A stretch of 64,000 bases of DNA from Fluviicoccus sp. (lineage in GTDB: Bacteria; Pseudomonadota; Gammaproteobacteria; Pseudomonadales; Moraxellaceae), in contig NZ_JAUSMX010000006.1 in assembly GCF_030646115.1 (NCBI RefSeq), positions 120,456 to 184,455 of the forward strand, given 5' to 3'. Both the position numbers and the translations under genes were made by a program. The notes under the pieces are model-generated. The model saw nothing but the letters and a program-made list of their open reading frames with translations, ran no database searches and was not told where the DNA came from. Of this stretch, positions 1 through 9,288 are shown piece by piece. The number at the start of each line of letters is the position of its first letter. The first letter of the stretch is position 1.

Positions 1-493
1 TGACCAGCGGCGGCTTGGGTGGGATCAGATCCGTTATTGTGCGCACCTCGACTTTCAGGGTTGATTGCTCGGTTGTCTGCGGAGTGATGACAATCAGGTT
101 GGTCACGTCACGATCCGGTATGCCATGCGGTGCACGATGGTGAATGTAAACATAAAATGCCGCAGGAGATAACCTCCTCAGAAATCTGGCTTCACGCACC
201 TCCCAATACCAGCGGGAGTAACTCTCGACATCCATAATGGCGCGCACAAAATCCGTCATGCTTGCATGGATTGTGGATTCAACTTTGAAAGAACGGAAAC
301 GCTTTCCGGTTTCTTGCTTTATCCATGTTTTGATTTCCCGACGTCGGTCGTTCTTCACCAGCACCCACTCATTTCCCAGCTTGTCCCGCAAGGCATCAAT
401 ATCATCTTCCTCACCGGCAGCCACTGCCATCAGCGGAGAAAAAGTGACCGCCAGCATCAGCATCAATCTTGACAAAAAAACAGCAGAAGACAT
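1..493 (-). CDS. START/SRPBCC-like exported protein, cut by the left edge
   Basis: An open frame runs from an ATG at 493 leftwards off the window: 164 codons and no stop, so the C-terminus lies outside. The first 26 or so residues form a signal peptide (a hydrophobic run ending AVAA), so the product should be exported. The rest aligns without gaps to the complete protein at 19945-20655; shared pieces include VKNDR, EIKTW/QIKTW, GKR-RSFK, SRWYW/PRWYF and GIPDRDV/GLPDRDV. That family is START-like (SRPBCC fold, a hydrophobic ligand pocket); ligand and function are unknown. An AGG lies 9 bases before the ATG. The frame call rests on my own translation and on the paralogue match. Confidence 0.8.
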   Translation of the reverse strand, partial: MSSAVFLSRLMLMLAVTFSPLMAVAAGEEDDIDALRDKLGNEWVLVKNDRRREIKTWIKQETGKRFRSFKVESTIHASMTDFVRAIMDVESYSRWYWEVREARFLRRLSPAAFYVYIHHRAPHGIPDRDVTNLIVITPQTTEQSTLKVEVRTITDLIPPKPPLV

Positions 494-573
494 ATGAATT
501 ACCTGGAATTAAACCATTAGATCGGCGTAGGGTACGCTAATCACGAGGCGAAGGCTTTCCCGTTATTTAATTA

Positions 574-831
574 CTAAACCAATCCGTATTTCTCTTTCAA
601 GCTTGCTCCACCAACCCATTCCATCAACAAATTATTCATCACATCTCCACCCACCGCTGACACCAAACCTATATTAATTAACTTATTAATTTCCGCTGGT
701 AACACGTCAGCGGAATTTTTCCATTCAGATAATGGTGAGATCTGAAGACTCTTGCGCAAGCAACGTCTCAGACTTCCCCTTGATTTACTCAGCCCAATGA
801 CCTCACCATTGGATAAATCAGGCAGTAATGC
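574..831 (-). pseudogene. Remnant open frame with no convincing start
   Basis: A minus-strand frame is open from just after a stop at 832-834 to a TAG at 574-576. The translation is protein-like (contains SNGEVIGLSKSRGSLRR and ends KEKYGLV). It has no ATG; the first usable start is a TTG at 757-759, which would cut off the most protein-like part. I read it as the C-terminal remnant of a gene whose 5' part has been lost, although a 61-residue protein from the TTG is possible. No family recognised. Confidence 0.35.
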
Positions 832-912
832 TTAAAGTTCAATAAATGCGTAATGAACAGGCTGTATTCTCACCGTATTGTAAATACAGCCTGGGCGCTT
901 ATAGACTGACTG

Positions 913-1242
913 TTATTCATGACCCCGGGAATCATCCTCAATCTGTAGCTTTAATGTTGATGAGGCAACATCATGATTCTGTCGGACTCCGGCAGGGATG
1001 CTCCTCCCCCACTCTTCTTTTAACAACACGCTGAACATCCTGTTCGTAAATCCAGTACAGACCACTTCCGCAGGAACTGAAAATTTGACATCGTTTGAGG
1101 TGTTATAACTGTGTAAAACCGGTTGCCACTCATCGTTCGCCCTCAGCAAATGACCGCGATCAACAGTCGCGGCGACAGCTTGTGAGCTGAGCATCATCAT
1201 GAAAGCACGCATAACAGAGCTAACAATAGTACTGCACTTCAT
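913..1242 (-). CDS. Small putative exported protein, unknown function
   Basis: An open frame of 109 codons. A second in-frame ATG at codon 12 (1209) would start a cleaner signal peptide: MRAFMMMLSSQAVAA, with an AVAA cleavage motif. The mature part is about 85 residues, has one cysteine and no motif I recognise. It lies alone on the minus strand, 107 bp downstream of the AraC gene that ends at 1350, with no strong ribosome site. It may be a short secreted protein or a degraded gene. Confidence 0.4.
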   Translation of the reverse strand: MKCSTIVSSVMRAFMMMLSSQAVAATVDRGHLLRANDEWQPVLHSYNTSNDVKFSVPAEVVCTGFTNRMFSVLLKEEWGRSIPAGVRQNHDVASSTLKLQIEDDSRGHE

Positions 1243-1349
1243 GCATTCAACTCATTATGAGATATTTTCACCCATATTAGCGGCACGCAAAAAATTGGCC
1301 ATACGATTTAAGGCCACGCCTCTTATCAATTTGAGCCAAGCTGCCGCCA

Positions 1350-2390
1350 CTACATCATTACTGGCAAACTGAATACATCCTCACGGTATTGGCCAGGCGT
1401 CTTGTCATACCAGCGCTGAAAGGCGCGCGCAAAATTGGCGGTATTGGAGTAGCCCATCCGGTCGGAAATATACTTGATGCTAAGGCCCGGATTACGCAGC
1501 AGAATGGCTGATTTGCTCTGGCGGATATCCTCAATGATGCTGCGGAAGGTTTTGCCCTCCTCCGCCAATTGTCGTTGCAGTGTCCGTTCGGTGACATTCA
1601 GTTTCTGCGCCACCTCCTCAATACCGGAAAAGCCCTGCACTTCGTCAAAAGCCAGCTCACGCACCAGATAACTCAGGCTGCGCTTCTGGCCCATCAACTC
1701 ATTCATGGCGCGCTTGCACTGTTCGCGCATCATCCGCTCCGCCAGCGGGTCGGCCATGATCAGCGGCAGGTCCAGATGTGAGGCTGGAAAAACCAGACGG
1801 TTATGGTGGCAACCAAAGCGAACAGCTGTTGGCAGCATATGTGAGACTCGTCTGAAGGATTCCGGCTCGGGAAAAGTCAGTTCGCCGCAACCTTCCAGCA
1901 AGCGGCCGGTCATGGCCGAACCGATGGAACCACAACCGGCTTGCAGGAAACCCATTGCGATCACACTGACCGGATACTCGGGCAGCGGCTGATCGAAATA
2001 GAGATAAGCCGTGTCGCCGGAAACTTCCAGACGAGGAACGATGGCCGGGCAAACCAGACCGCCGTATTGGTAAAACACATCAATAGCCGCCCGCAACGTC
2101 TTTCCCGCCATTGCGGTATAACCGACTATACCATGCAGGGATATTGTCATCTGCAATCCCAGGAACACGGCGAGTCCGGGATCTCCGGTCAGCCGTTCGG
2201 CATGATGCAGCAGTCTGTTGTATTGGTTGAAATCCATCACCCAACCCGGTGTATGCAGCATGTGCGGATGAATATCCGTCCCGGCAAGCAATTCACCGGC
2301 AGTGATGCCCCAGCGCCCTACGACATCTGCCAACAAGCTGACATACATGCCGGGCAGCGTGGCGCGGTTAGGGTTCACAAGGGGTTTCAT
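1350..2390 (-). CDS. AraC-family transcriptional regulator (arabinose-binding-type N-terminus)
   Basis: A 346-residue regulator. Residues about 20-210 form the N-terminal effector domain of the OruR/ArgR-like AraC group. Residues about 250-340 form the AraC DNA-binding domain, with a first helix-turn-helix around 256-278 (contains KLNVTERTLQRQ) and a second around 304-327 (contains ISDRMGYSNTANFARAF). It is closely related to the regulator at 14867-15898 across its whole length; by eye about 70% of residues match, including a shared 20-residue stretch around HGIVGYTAMAGKT. It is transcribed away from the TonB-dependent receptor at 2831, from which 440 bp separate it. Local control of the receptor is therefore plausible but inferred. 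The effector is unknown. Confidence 0.93.
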   Translation of the reverse strand: MKPLVNPNRATLPGMYVSLLADVVGRWGITAGELLAGTDIHPHMLHTPGWVMDFNQYNRLLHHAERLTGDPGLAVFLGLQMTISLHGIVGYTAMAGKTLRAAIDVFYQYGGLVCPAIVPRLEVSGDTAYLYFDQPLPEYPVSVIAMGFLQAGCGSIGSAMTGRLLEGCGELTFPEPESFRRVSHMLPTAVRFGCHHNRLVFPASHLDLPLIMADPLAERMMREQCKRAMNELMGQKRSLSYLVRELAFDEVQGFSGIEEVAQKLNVTERTLQRQLAEEGKTFRSIIEDIRQSKSAILLRNPGLSIKYISDRMGYSNTANFARAFQRWYDKTPGQYREDVFSLPVMM

Positions 2391-2830
2391 GACGCGGCCC
2401 GATTATTGTTGTCTTACAAGGCATCGTACCTCAACATCCGGGCCTGCACTACGCAGGTAGGCATCATTTGCTGGGCATAAGCACCAACGTCACGGCGTTG
2501 AGCTTCAACAGGTTACTCATCGTTGAATGCAAACTCGTAAATGACCCTTACGATCTTTCCGACCGGTCGGACGGGGCTTGAAGGAAGGAAGGAAGGAAGG
2601 AAGGAAGGAAGGAAGGAAGGAATAGCATGGGCGTTTCTGGCTGGTACTGCCGGAGGGATGACCGCTTTGAAATGAAACACTAGACCTGCGCCGGATTGAA
2701 TTTTCTTTAAGCGGTTGCCAGCCGGGATTGATGCATAAAATGGGTTAAATTGTCATCAATCATCATGCTTGGCGGTGACAAAGCGTCTAATCTTAACGGA
2801 AGAGCCACAAATTCCCATGTGCCGGATGCC
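2391..2830. other. 440-bp divergent intergenic region between AraC gene and TonB receptor
   Basis: No gene is supported here. It holds the AAGG tetranucleotide tract at 2581-2622. A possible promoter for the receptor, TTGCCA at 2715-2720 and TAAAAT at 2736-2741 (15-bp spacing, shorter than ideal), lies 90 bp before the receptor ATG. An in-frame ATG at 2750 would extend the receptor by 27 residues, but the signal peptide argues for the ATG at 2831. Confidence 0.5.
2581..2622. repeat. Tetranucleotide microsatellite, (AAGG) x 10 plus AA
   Basis: Ten perfect AAGG units occupy 2581-2620, followed by AA and then TAG. The tract is outside any convincing reading frame, about 95 bp upstream of the best promoter candidate for the TonB receptor and 190 bp 5' of the divergent AraC gene. 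Perfect tetranucleotide tracts of this length are typical slipped-strand (phase-variable) loci in Gram-negative bacteria. A tract in an upstream region would change spacing of regulator sites rather than reading frame. Confidence 0.9.
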
Positions 2831-5080
2831 ATGACCACACACCGTCCTACCCGACGCCTGCTGACCGCGCTGGCGCTTGCAGCAAGCTGCGCCGCCCGGG
2901 CCTCCGGCAACTTCGACACCCTGCTGGCCATGGACCTGGATCAGTTGCAGAACCTGACCGTTTCCTCAGCGTCCGGTGTGCCGGAGAAAATGCGCCATGC
3001 CCCGGCATCCATGGTGGTGATCACCGCCGAGGACATCCGCCAGCGCGGCTATGACGACCTGGTGGAGGTGCTGCAGGATGTCCCCGGCTTCGATATTTCC
3101 ATTGCCGGCGGCACCAACTACGCCGCCGCCTGGCAGCGCGGCTACCGCAGCCCCTTCGGCCAGCGCACCCTGCTGCTGGTGGACGGCGTGGTCAACAACG
3201 AGTTGTGGAGCCAGGCGCCCGACCTCTCCCGCCAGTACCCGCTGCAATCCGTGGACCGCATTGAAATCCTCTATGGCCCCGCCAGCGCTGTCTATGGCGC
3301 CAACGCCTTCGCCGGAGTCATCAACATCATCACCAGACCGGCGGACGAGGCCGGTGACAAGGCCGCCGGGGAGTGGTCGCTGCGCGGCGGCAGTTACCAC
3401 ACCCGCACCGTGGAAGGCACATACCGGCAGGCCTTCAACGATCTGCAACTGTCCGGCGGCCTGCGCCTGTTCCGCAGCGACGACCCCGGCCTGGACGACC
3501 TGCAAGGACGGCAGGGATTCGTGTCCGCCGCCTGGCTAGCCGACCGCAACGCCTGGGGGCCGGTGTTGGACATTCAGCATCACGGCAAGCCGCTGGGGGA
3601 GTATTACGACCCGGCGGCAGACACCAGCCTGCTGCTGAACCTGAATTACCATGACTGGAAAGCCGGGCTGTTCTGGTGGCGGGCCACCGAAGGCTACGGC
3701 ATGGAATACGCCACCGACCACGCACAGGTCAACGTGCCGTGGAGCCGCGAACGCACCCACCTCTATCTGGAACGCACCGACACGGTCTTTGCGGACGGCG
3801 CGCTGACCACGCGCCTCACCGCCCGCCAGAGCCGCGAATGGGGTGACTGGGCCGAAGCCGAACCCGACTGGCATGCCGGGCAGTCAGCTTTCTCCTATGT
3901 CTCCAACTCGCACTGGAATACACAGAGCCGGGCCTGGTCGCTGGAGCAGAAGCTGGATTTGGCGGCGCGCGGCAACTGGCGCTGGCTAGGGGGCTGGAAG
4001 GCGGAGCGACGCATCCTGGCTGGGGCGTATTCGATCTGCGGTTACTGGGAGCCGTCCGCCCGGTGCCCGGATGACCCCGGCCTCACCACGCCCGGTCCGG
4101 AAGGTTTTGGCCCGTGGGTGGTGCACAGCACCGCCGCCACCCTGCCCGACTCTCCGGAGGTTCCGGTCGCCATGTCGGCGGACAACCGGGTGTACGTCAC
4201 CAGCCGCAACGCCCACCTGCAAGGCACCTGGACGCATGCGGCCTGGCAGGCCAGCGGCGGGTTGTTGCTGGACCACCACAGCGCCTATGGCTCGCATGCC
4301 GTGCCGCGCCTGTCGCTGGCCTATGATTTTTCAACCGACACCACCCTGAAGCTGTTGTACGGGGAAGCCTGGCAGGAACCGCCGACGATGCAGGTCTATG
4401 GCGGCTGGAACGGCCGCAACGCCAACCCCGGCCTGCAACCGGAAAAGGCAGCCAACAGTGAGTTGGTGCTGATGCACGCCACCCCGGGATGGCTGCATGA
4501 AGTGTCGTTGTACGACGCCCGTTATGACAACGCCATTCGCGAGGACGCCATCAATGCCGCCGGCCGCCATGTGCAGGGGGCGGAATACCGGGGGCGTTTT
4601 GAACTGGATGTGCGGCGTCAGCGCTTGACCGGCTATCTCTACTACACCTTCACCCAAGCGCGGGACGACGAGCATTACAACCCGGCGGCCGGCAAATGGG
4701 TGACGGGGGAAGAGGACATTGGCGATATTGCCCGGCACAAGCTGCAACTGGGGCTGCAGATTCCGCTGGCGGACGGTTGGGACCTGAACCTGCGCGGGCG
4801 TTATGTGGGCAGGCGGGAGCTGTATTCCCGCAATCCGTTGCGGGCGCAGGGCGATACGCTGGCGGCTTATGTCACGTCAGACCTGAATCTGAGGTACCGG
4901 CAGAACGGCTGGTCGGTGGCGCTGGCGGTGAACAATCTTTTCGATACGGCCTATGAGACGCCCGGCATTGCTTCAGCCAACGCGGGGGTGGACACCACGC
5001 AACGGGCCACCGGCTATTACAATTCGCTGCTGCCGCAGGCGGGCAGGAGTGTGTATGTGACGGTGGGGAGGCGTTATTGA
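2831..5080 (+). CDS. TonB-dependent outer-membrane receptor
   Basis: A 749-residue receptor starting at the ATG at 2831, which gives a proper signal peptide (residues 1-26, ending ARASG). A short TonB-box-like segment follows (residues about 36-48, LDQLQNLTVSSAS), then the plug domain at about 53-170 (APASMVVITAEDI, VPGFDI, LLVDGV, VDRIEILYGPASAVYGANAFAGVINI). The remainder is the beta-barrel, which ends in an aromatic residue (VTVGRRY), as expected for outer-membrane insertion. This family imports iron chelates, cobalamin or other scarce ligands with energy from TonB-ExbBD; the ligand cannot be read here. Expression may be affected by the AAGG tract upstream and by the divergent AraC regulator (inference). 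It converges on the UbiB-family gene with 2 bp between the stop codons. Confidence 0.95.
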   Translation: MTTHRPTRRLLTALALAASCAARASGNFDTLLAMDLDQLQNLTVSSASGVPEKMRHAPASMVVITAEDIRQRGYDDLVEVLQDVPGFDISIAGGTNYAAAWQRGYRSPFGQRTLLLVDGVVNNELWSQAPDLSRQYPLQSVDRIEILYGPASAVYGANAFAGVINIITRPADEAGDKAAGEWSLRGGSYHTRTVEGTYRQAFNDLQLSGGLRLFRSDDPGLDDLQGRQGFVSAAWLADRNAWGPVLDIQHHGKPLGEYYDPAADTSLLLNLNYHDWKAGLFWWRATEGYGMEYATDHAQVNVPWSRERTHLYLERTDTVFADGALTTRLTARQSREWGDWAEAEPDWHAGQSAFSYVSNSHWNTQSRAWSLEQKLDLAARGNWRWLGGWKAERRILAGAYSICGYWEPSARCPDDPGLTTPGPEGFGPWVVHSTAATLPDSPEVPVAMSADNRVYVTSRNAHLQGTWTHAAWQASGGLLLDHHSAYGSHAVPRLSLAYDFSTDTTLKLLYGEAWQEPPTMQVYGGWNGRNANPGLQPEKAANSELVLMHATPGWLHEVSLYDARYDNAIREDAINAAGRHVQGAEYRGRFELDVRRQRLTGYLYYTFTQARDDEHYNPAAGKWVTGEEDIGDIARHKLQLGLQIPLADGWDLNLRGRYVGRRELYSRNPLRAQGDTLAAYVTSDLNLRYRQNGWSVALAVNNLFDTAYETPGIASANAGVDTTQRATGYYNSLLPQAGRSVYVTVGRRY

Positions 5081-5082
5081 CA

Positions 5083-6738
5083 TCACTCCCACTCCCTTAA
5101 ATGCCGCCTCGCCACCAGCATCAACCACACCACCCAGACGCCACTCGACAGCAGCACTGCCAGCCCCGACAACGACACCCCCTCAACCACCGGCGGCACC
5201 CGCCCCGCCAGCAGCAAACTGCCGCATAAAACCCCGGCCACCGTCAGCCAGGTCTGCACCAGCCGGTACTGCGAACGCTCCAGCCGTGCCGCCAGCCGGT
5301 CCAGATGACGCGGATCAATCCCCTCGCCGTTGTGACGCTTGTCCGGCACGGGCGGTGTGTACACCCGGTCCACCAGATCCAGCGCCCGCATGCCCAGGCT
5401 GCGCAGCAAGCGCGACGGACTGTAGCGCACCCGCACCATGCGCTTAATCAACGGCTCCGCTTCCGCCATCACATCAAAACCGGGGTCCATCACCCGCCCG
5501 AAACCGTCCAGCGTAATTACCGCCTTGATCAGCAGCGCAATATCGCCCGGTGTGCTCAGGTCGTGGTTGCGCAGCAGCGCTGTCACTTCCAGCATCAGCG
5601 CCGTGGCGTTGACCTCCGCCAGCGCCTTGCCATAGTAACGGTCAATGATCTCATCAATATCCGCCACCAGCCGTTCTTCATCCACCGGCACGCCGTCCGC
5701 CCACGAGGCCAGCACCGCCGCGCAGCCTTCGGGTTCGCGCAGCACCACCGCGCGCGTCATCTGCACCAACTGCTCCTGACGGGTGCGGCTGAGCTTGCCG
5801 ACCATGCCGAAGTCGAGCATGGCAATGCGGTTGCCGGGCAAAATCAGGAAGTTGCCCGGATGCGGGTCGGCATGGAACAACCCGTCTTCCAGCACCATTT
5901 TCCAGGCCGCCAGCGCGCCGCGACGGGCAAGCAGCCGCCGGTCACACCCGGCTTCATCCAGCCGCGCCACTTGCCGCGCCGGGATGCCGTCAATGAATTC
6001 CTGCACACACAGGCTGGACGAACTGAGTTCCGTATGGACCCTGGGTATCACCAGCCATTCCAGTGATGCCAGATTGGCGCGGATCTGTTCCGACTGCCGC
6101 GCCTCGTGGGTGAAATCCATCTCGCGGCCCAGTGAGCGCTCGAATTCACGTACCAGATCCACCGGCCGGTAACGGCGCAATTCGGTGGAATGGTCGTTGG
6201 CCAGTTGCGCGGCCTGCTGCAGCAGGCGCAGGTCGGCGTCAATGCGGGTGCGGATGCCGGGCTTGCGGATCTTCAGCGCCACCAGGTCGCCGTTCAGCAA
6301 TACGGCGCGATGCACTTGGGCGATGGAGGCCACACCAATGGGGTTGGGGTCGATTGAGCTGAATACCTGTTCGATGGATTTCCCCAGGCTTTTTTCCACC
6401 CGGGGGCGCAGCGTGTCCCAAGGAATGGGGGTGGCCTTGTCCTGCAAGCGTTCGAACTCGCTGATCCAGGCCATGGGGAACAGATCGACGCGGGTGGCGA
6501 GAATCTGCCCCAGCTTGACGAAGGTTGGCCCCATTTCCTCCAGCGCATGCCGCATGCGCTCACCGGGCTGCCGCTCCAGCATCTCGCGGTCCATGGGGCG
6601 GTGCACCAGCCGGCCCGCCTGCTCCAGCACGCCGGACAGCCCGAAACGGTTTACGAGGTCTCCAAAGCCGTACTTGAGGAGGATAGTGATCAGTTCATTG
6701 AGTCGGCGCAGGTCGCGGCCGGTATCGAGGAGGCTCAT
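5083..6738 (-). CDS. ABC1/UbiB-family atypical kinase-like protein
   Basis: A 551-residue member of the UbiB (ABC1/ADCK) family, ATP-binding proteins that support ubiquinone biosynthesis and membrane lipid handling. Visible hallmarks: the KxGQ motif at 75-78 (FVKLGQILATR), the alanine-rich loop at 137-145 (ASIAQVHRA) that replaces the glycine-rich loop, the kinase-like lysine near 156, HADPHPGN at 289-296 and the metal-binding DFG at 309-311. Two hydrophobic segments at the C-terminus (about 490-545) anchor it in the membrane, as in UbiB. It is not near other ubi genes, so it may be a UbiB paralogue rather than the housekeeping gene; no symbol is given for that reason. Confidence 0.93.
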   Translation of the reverse strand: MSLLDTGRDLRRLNELITILLKYGFGDLVNRFGLSGVLEQAGRLVHRPMDREMLERQPGERMRHALEEMGPTFVKLGQILATRVDLFPMAWISEFERLQDKATPIPWDTLRPRVEKSLGKSIEQVFSSIDPNPIGVASIAQVHRAVLLNGDLVALKIRKPGIRTRIDADLRLLQQAAQLANDHSTELRRYRPVDLVREFERSLGREMDFTHEARQSEQIRANLASLEWLVIPRVHTELSSSSLCVQEFIDGIPARQVARLDEAGCDRRLLARRGALAAWKMVLEDGLFHADPHPGNFLILPGNRIAMLDFGMVGKLSRTRQEQLVQMTRAVVLREPEGCAAVLASWADGVPVDEERLVADIDEIIDRYYGKALAEVNATALMLEVTALLRNHDLSTPGDIALLIKAVITLDGFGRVMDPGFDVMAEAEPLIKRMVRVRYSPSRLLRSLGMRALDLVDRVYTPPVPDKRHNGEGIDPRHLDRLAARLERSQYRLVQTWLTVAGVLCGSLLLAGRVPPVVEGVSLSGLAVLLSSGVWVVWLMLVARRHLREWE

Positions 6739-7018
6739 CGGGAGTCGGCAATAAATATCATGGGGTCAGTTTGGGACGTGCCTCCGCGAATGACAAGAGA
6801 AGATCGCCAAGTACTAATCACTTTTTCAAGCAACTGTTTCCAATACTGATTTGAGGTTCGGTGAGCAACTTCCACGACCTGCCTGGCAAATGGATGCCCT
6901 AGCCTGCGAAAGGCCCCGATGCACTACCGGAATGGCCTTTGAACACCATGGGCTTTTGGAGTTTTAACTGATAATGAGTCTATTGAACACCATGCCCCCA
7001 AAAGCAGAGGCCCATCAA

Positions 7019-8998
7019 ATGCCCACGATAAATGCACTTACTTTATGTTCAGTTCTGACCTCCATTGCTCTGAGCACGAACGTATCCGCCCATAACCTGT
7101 CTTTTGATAACGACCCCGCTGCCACCCATATCAGCGTCAGCGCCAAGAACATCACCGCCAATGGGCGAAGCAATACTGATCAAACTTTTGTCGATGGCTT
7201 GGGGCGCGAAATATACATGCGCGGCTGGAATGTCTCCGGCTCAGGGAAACTGGCTGAAACCGGCTACAAACCCTTCAAATCCGCAGCCGACGCCGGAATC
7301 AGTTTTGATCTGATGGGTGAAACAGCAGGCTCCAATGTCGTGCGCTTTACCGTGGCATGGGAGGGAGTGAACCCCAGGCCGAACGAGATTGATGAAGGTT
7401 ATCTGCAGGCCATTGTTGCGCAGATGCGCGAAGCCATCCGCAATCGCATGTATGTGCTGGTCGATTTCCATAACGGAAATTACTCACGGTATTTATTCGG
7501 GCCGAACTCAAAATTTACCGGTGACGGTGCTCCGCAATATGCGGTGCGCCATGAATACAGGGGAAAATCGCGATGTGTACCCTGCGTATCCTGGTTTGAA
7601 CACTCCTTACTCGATCCCAATCTGGGTAATGCCATTGATGATTTCTGGAATAACCGGGCAATCAATGGGAATCCAGTTAGAATTCAGGATGCTTTTCTGT
7701 GGCAGATGGGAGTCACGCTGGATTACATTCGCACGCACTTGTCACCTGCAGAATTCAACTACGTCCTCGGCCTGGATCCTTTCAATGAGCCTGTTGCACC
7801 AAACCACCTCACGAAACAACAGGACTTCAACCAGAAACTGCTCTGGCCGTTTCATCTGCGAGTCAGGGAAGTCATGGATGTTCACGGCTGGGCCGGAAAA
7901 TTGGCATTTTCCGAGTTGATCGTGTACTGGAGCACCCCCATCGGTGCCGGTGGTTTTGTTCCCGACGTAAAGCCGGGTGCCCGCTTTGTCTTTGATGCGC
8001 ATTTCTATGATGTTCCGCGCCTGGCTAATCTTGCGGTGCTTGCGCCCGGCAATGGCATTTACCTGAAAGACATCGCCAAAGTCCGTGATGTGGCTCGCGC
8101 CTGGGGTTCAGCGCCCTTTTTAAGTGAGTTTGGCGCAGCTGTCCCGTTCAAGGGCGCGTCTGACCCCAACCCCGTGATTAATTACATCTATCAAGCGCTA
8201 GAAGCCAACAACACCGGCGGCCTGATCAAATCGCGTTATATCTCCCCGTACACACATCCTGTTTCGGCCACCGAATGGCATTGGGACACTAACTACGGTC
8301 GGCACCAGGAATTCCAGAACGGCGTTGGTCCGATGTTGACCGCTGCCGACGCCTGGAACAATGAAGACTTTTCCGTGGTCAATATGATCGATGGCAGCCC
8401 GGGATGGAACATCAACCCGGACCTTGTGCAGCGCACCTACCCCCGCCGCTCGCAGGGCCGCATCGTCAACTTCTACGAAAACAATCTGGTGGCTGACAAA
8501 TCCGGACGCCTTTCCGGCGGCGCCAGCATCCGTCCGCAAGGCTCCAACCGGGAATACCTGCGCGGCAATCGTTTTTCCCTGTTGGTCTGGCAAGGGCGAA
8601 GCAGCAATGCGCCGAGTGAAATATTTGTGCCCCGGACACTTAACAGCCATGAATTGGTCGTAATCACCGAACGTCAGGTGCGCAGCCTGACACAAACCGA
8701 CAGCGCCCCGGTCGGGGTGATGAATGAAGTGGCCTTGCTGGCTGACATTGGCCGCAGCAACCCTGCCAACTCCGGTAAACGGCTACTGGTCTGGGATGAT
8801 GCAGACAGCACCGAATCGGCTGACAGCTGGCACTATGCCCTTATTTTCCACCGCAATCCGTGGGAGCTGTGGAACAGCACCCGACTGCAACAATTGCAGG
8901 CTGACCTTACCCGCGTGATTGTGCAGCAGAAGAAAAGCCCTGTCTGGATGACGGGCAACATGGAAGGCGGACTGTACGAACCGGATATTCCCCGATAA
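7019..8998 (+). CDS. Exported glycoside hydrolase, GH5 type (endoglycoceramidase-like)
   Basis: A 659-residue protein from the ATG at 7019, chosen because it opens directly on a signal peptide (residues 1-24, ending NVSA); an upstream in-frame ATG at 6974 would add 15 polar residues. The catalytic TIM barrel covers about residues 50-400: GLGREIYMRGWNVSGSGK opens it, VDFHN is the beta-4 region, NEP at 256-258 supplies the acid/base glutamate (E257) and SEFG supplies the nucleophile (E370). The arrangement resembles endoglycoceramidase-like GH5 enzymes, which cleave glycolipids, but the substrate is an inference. Residues about 420-659 form a C-terminal region I do not recognise. The neighbouring secreted esterases fit extracellular breakdown of a glycolipid or ester. 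Confidence 0.8.
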   Translation: MPTINALTLCSVLTSIALSTNVSAHNLSFDNDPAATHISVSAKNITANGRSNTDQTFVDGLGREIYMRGWNVSGSGKLAETGYKPFKSAADAGISFDLMGETAGSNVVRFTVAWEGVNPRPNEIDEGYLQAIVAQMREAIRNRMYVLVDFHNGNYSRYLFGPNSKFTGDGAPQYAVRHEYRGKSRCVPCVSWFEHSLLDPNLGNAIDDFWNNRAINGNPVRIQDAFLWQMGVTLDYIRTHLSPAEFNYVLGLDPFNEPVAPNHLTKQQDFNQKLLWPFHLRVREVMDVHGWAGKLAFSELIVYWSTPIGAGGFVPDVKPGARFVFDAHFYDVPRLANLAVLAPGNGIYLKDIAKVRDVARAWGSAPFLSEFGAAVPFKGASDPNPVINYIYQALEANNTGGLIKSRYISPYTHPVSATEWHWDTNYGRHQEFQNGVGPMLTAADAWNNEDFSVVNMIDGSPGWNINPDLVQRTYPRRSQGRIVNFYENNLVADKSGRLSGGASIRPQGSNREYLRGNRFSLLVWQGRSSNAPSEIFVPRTLNSHELVVITERQVRSLTQTDSAPVGVMNEVALLADIGRSNPANSGKRLLVWDDADSTESADSWHYALIFHRNPWELWNSTRLQQLQADLTRVIVQQKKSPVWMTGNMEGGLYEPDIPR

Positions 8999-9138
8999 TC
9001 CGGCGGCTGCTTGGGCAATATCTGAGGGTAAGGCGAGTGGGTTGAGGCCAGGATCGCCAGCACGGTTTGGCGAATGGATCTTGGTGCTCAGTCGCAGGCT
9101 GTAGAAACAGATCGACCTGCCGCCGCTGAGTCAAGCCC

Positions 9139-9178
9139 GGGCCGATTATCACATTAATCGGCCTAGTATTAATGGCCC
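9139..9178. promoter_or_regulatory. Inverted repeat upstream of the esterase pair, possible operator
   Basis: CATTAAT at 9152-9158 and ATTAATG at 9168-9174 are perfect 7-bp inverted arms, 9 bp apart; an outer GGGCC/GGCCC pair extends the symmetry to about 9139-9178. The dyad lies 110 bp before the esterase start at 9289. No T-run follows, so an operator is likelier than a terminator. The rest of 8999-9288 shows nothing else I can support. Confidence 0.35.
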
Positions 9179-9288
9179 TAATCCACAGCCCGAATGACCC
9201 CTCTTCCCGTAACATTTTTTCGGGCCTCTACTGATAATGCTCTGGTCTGCACACCCGCATGCTTAACCACAACGAACGGAGGCAAACC

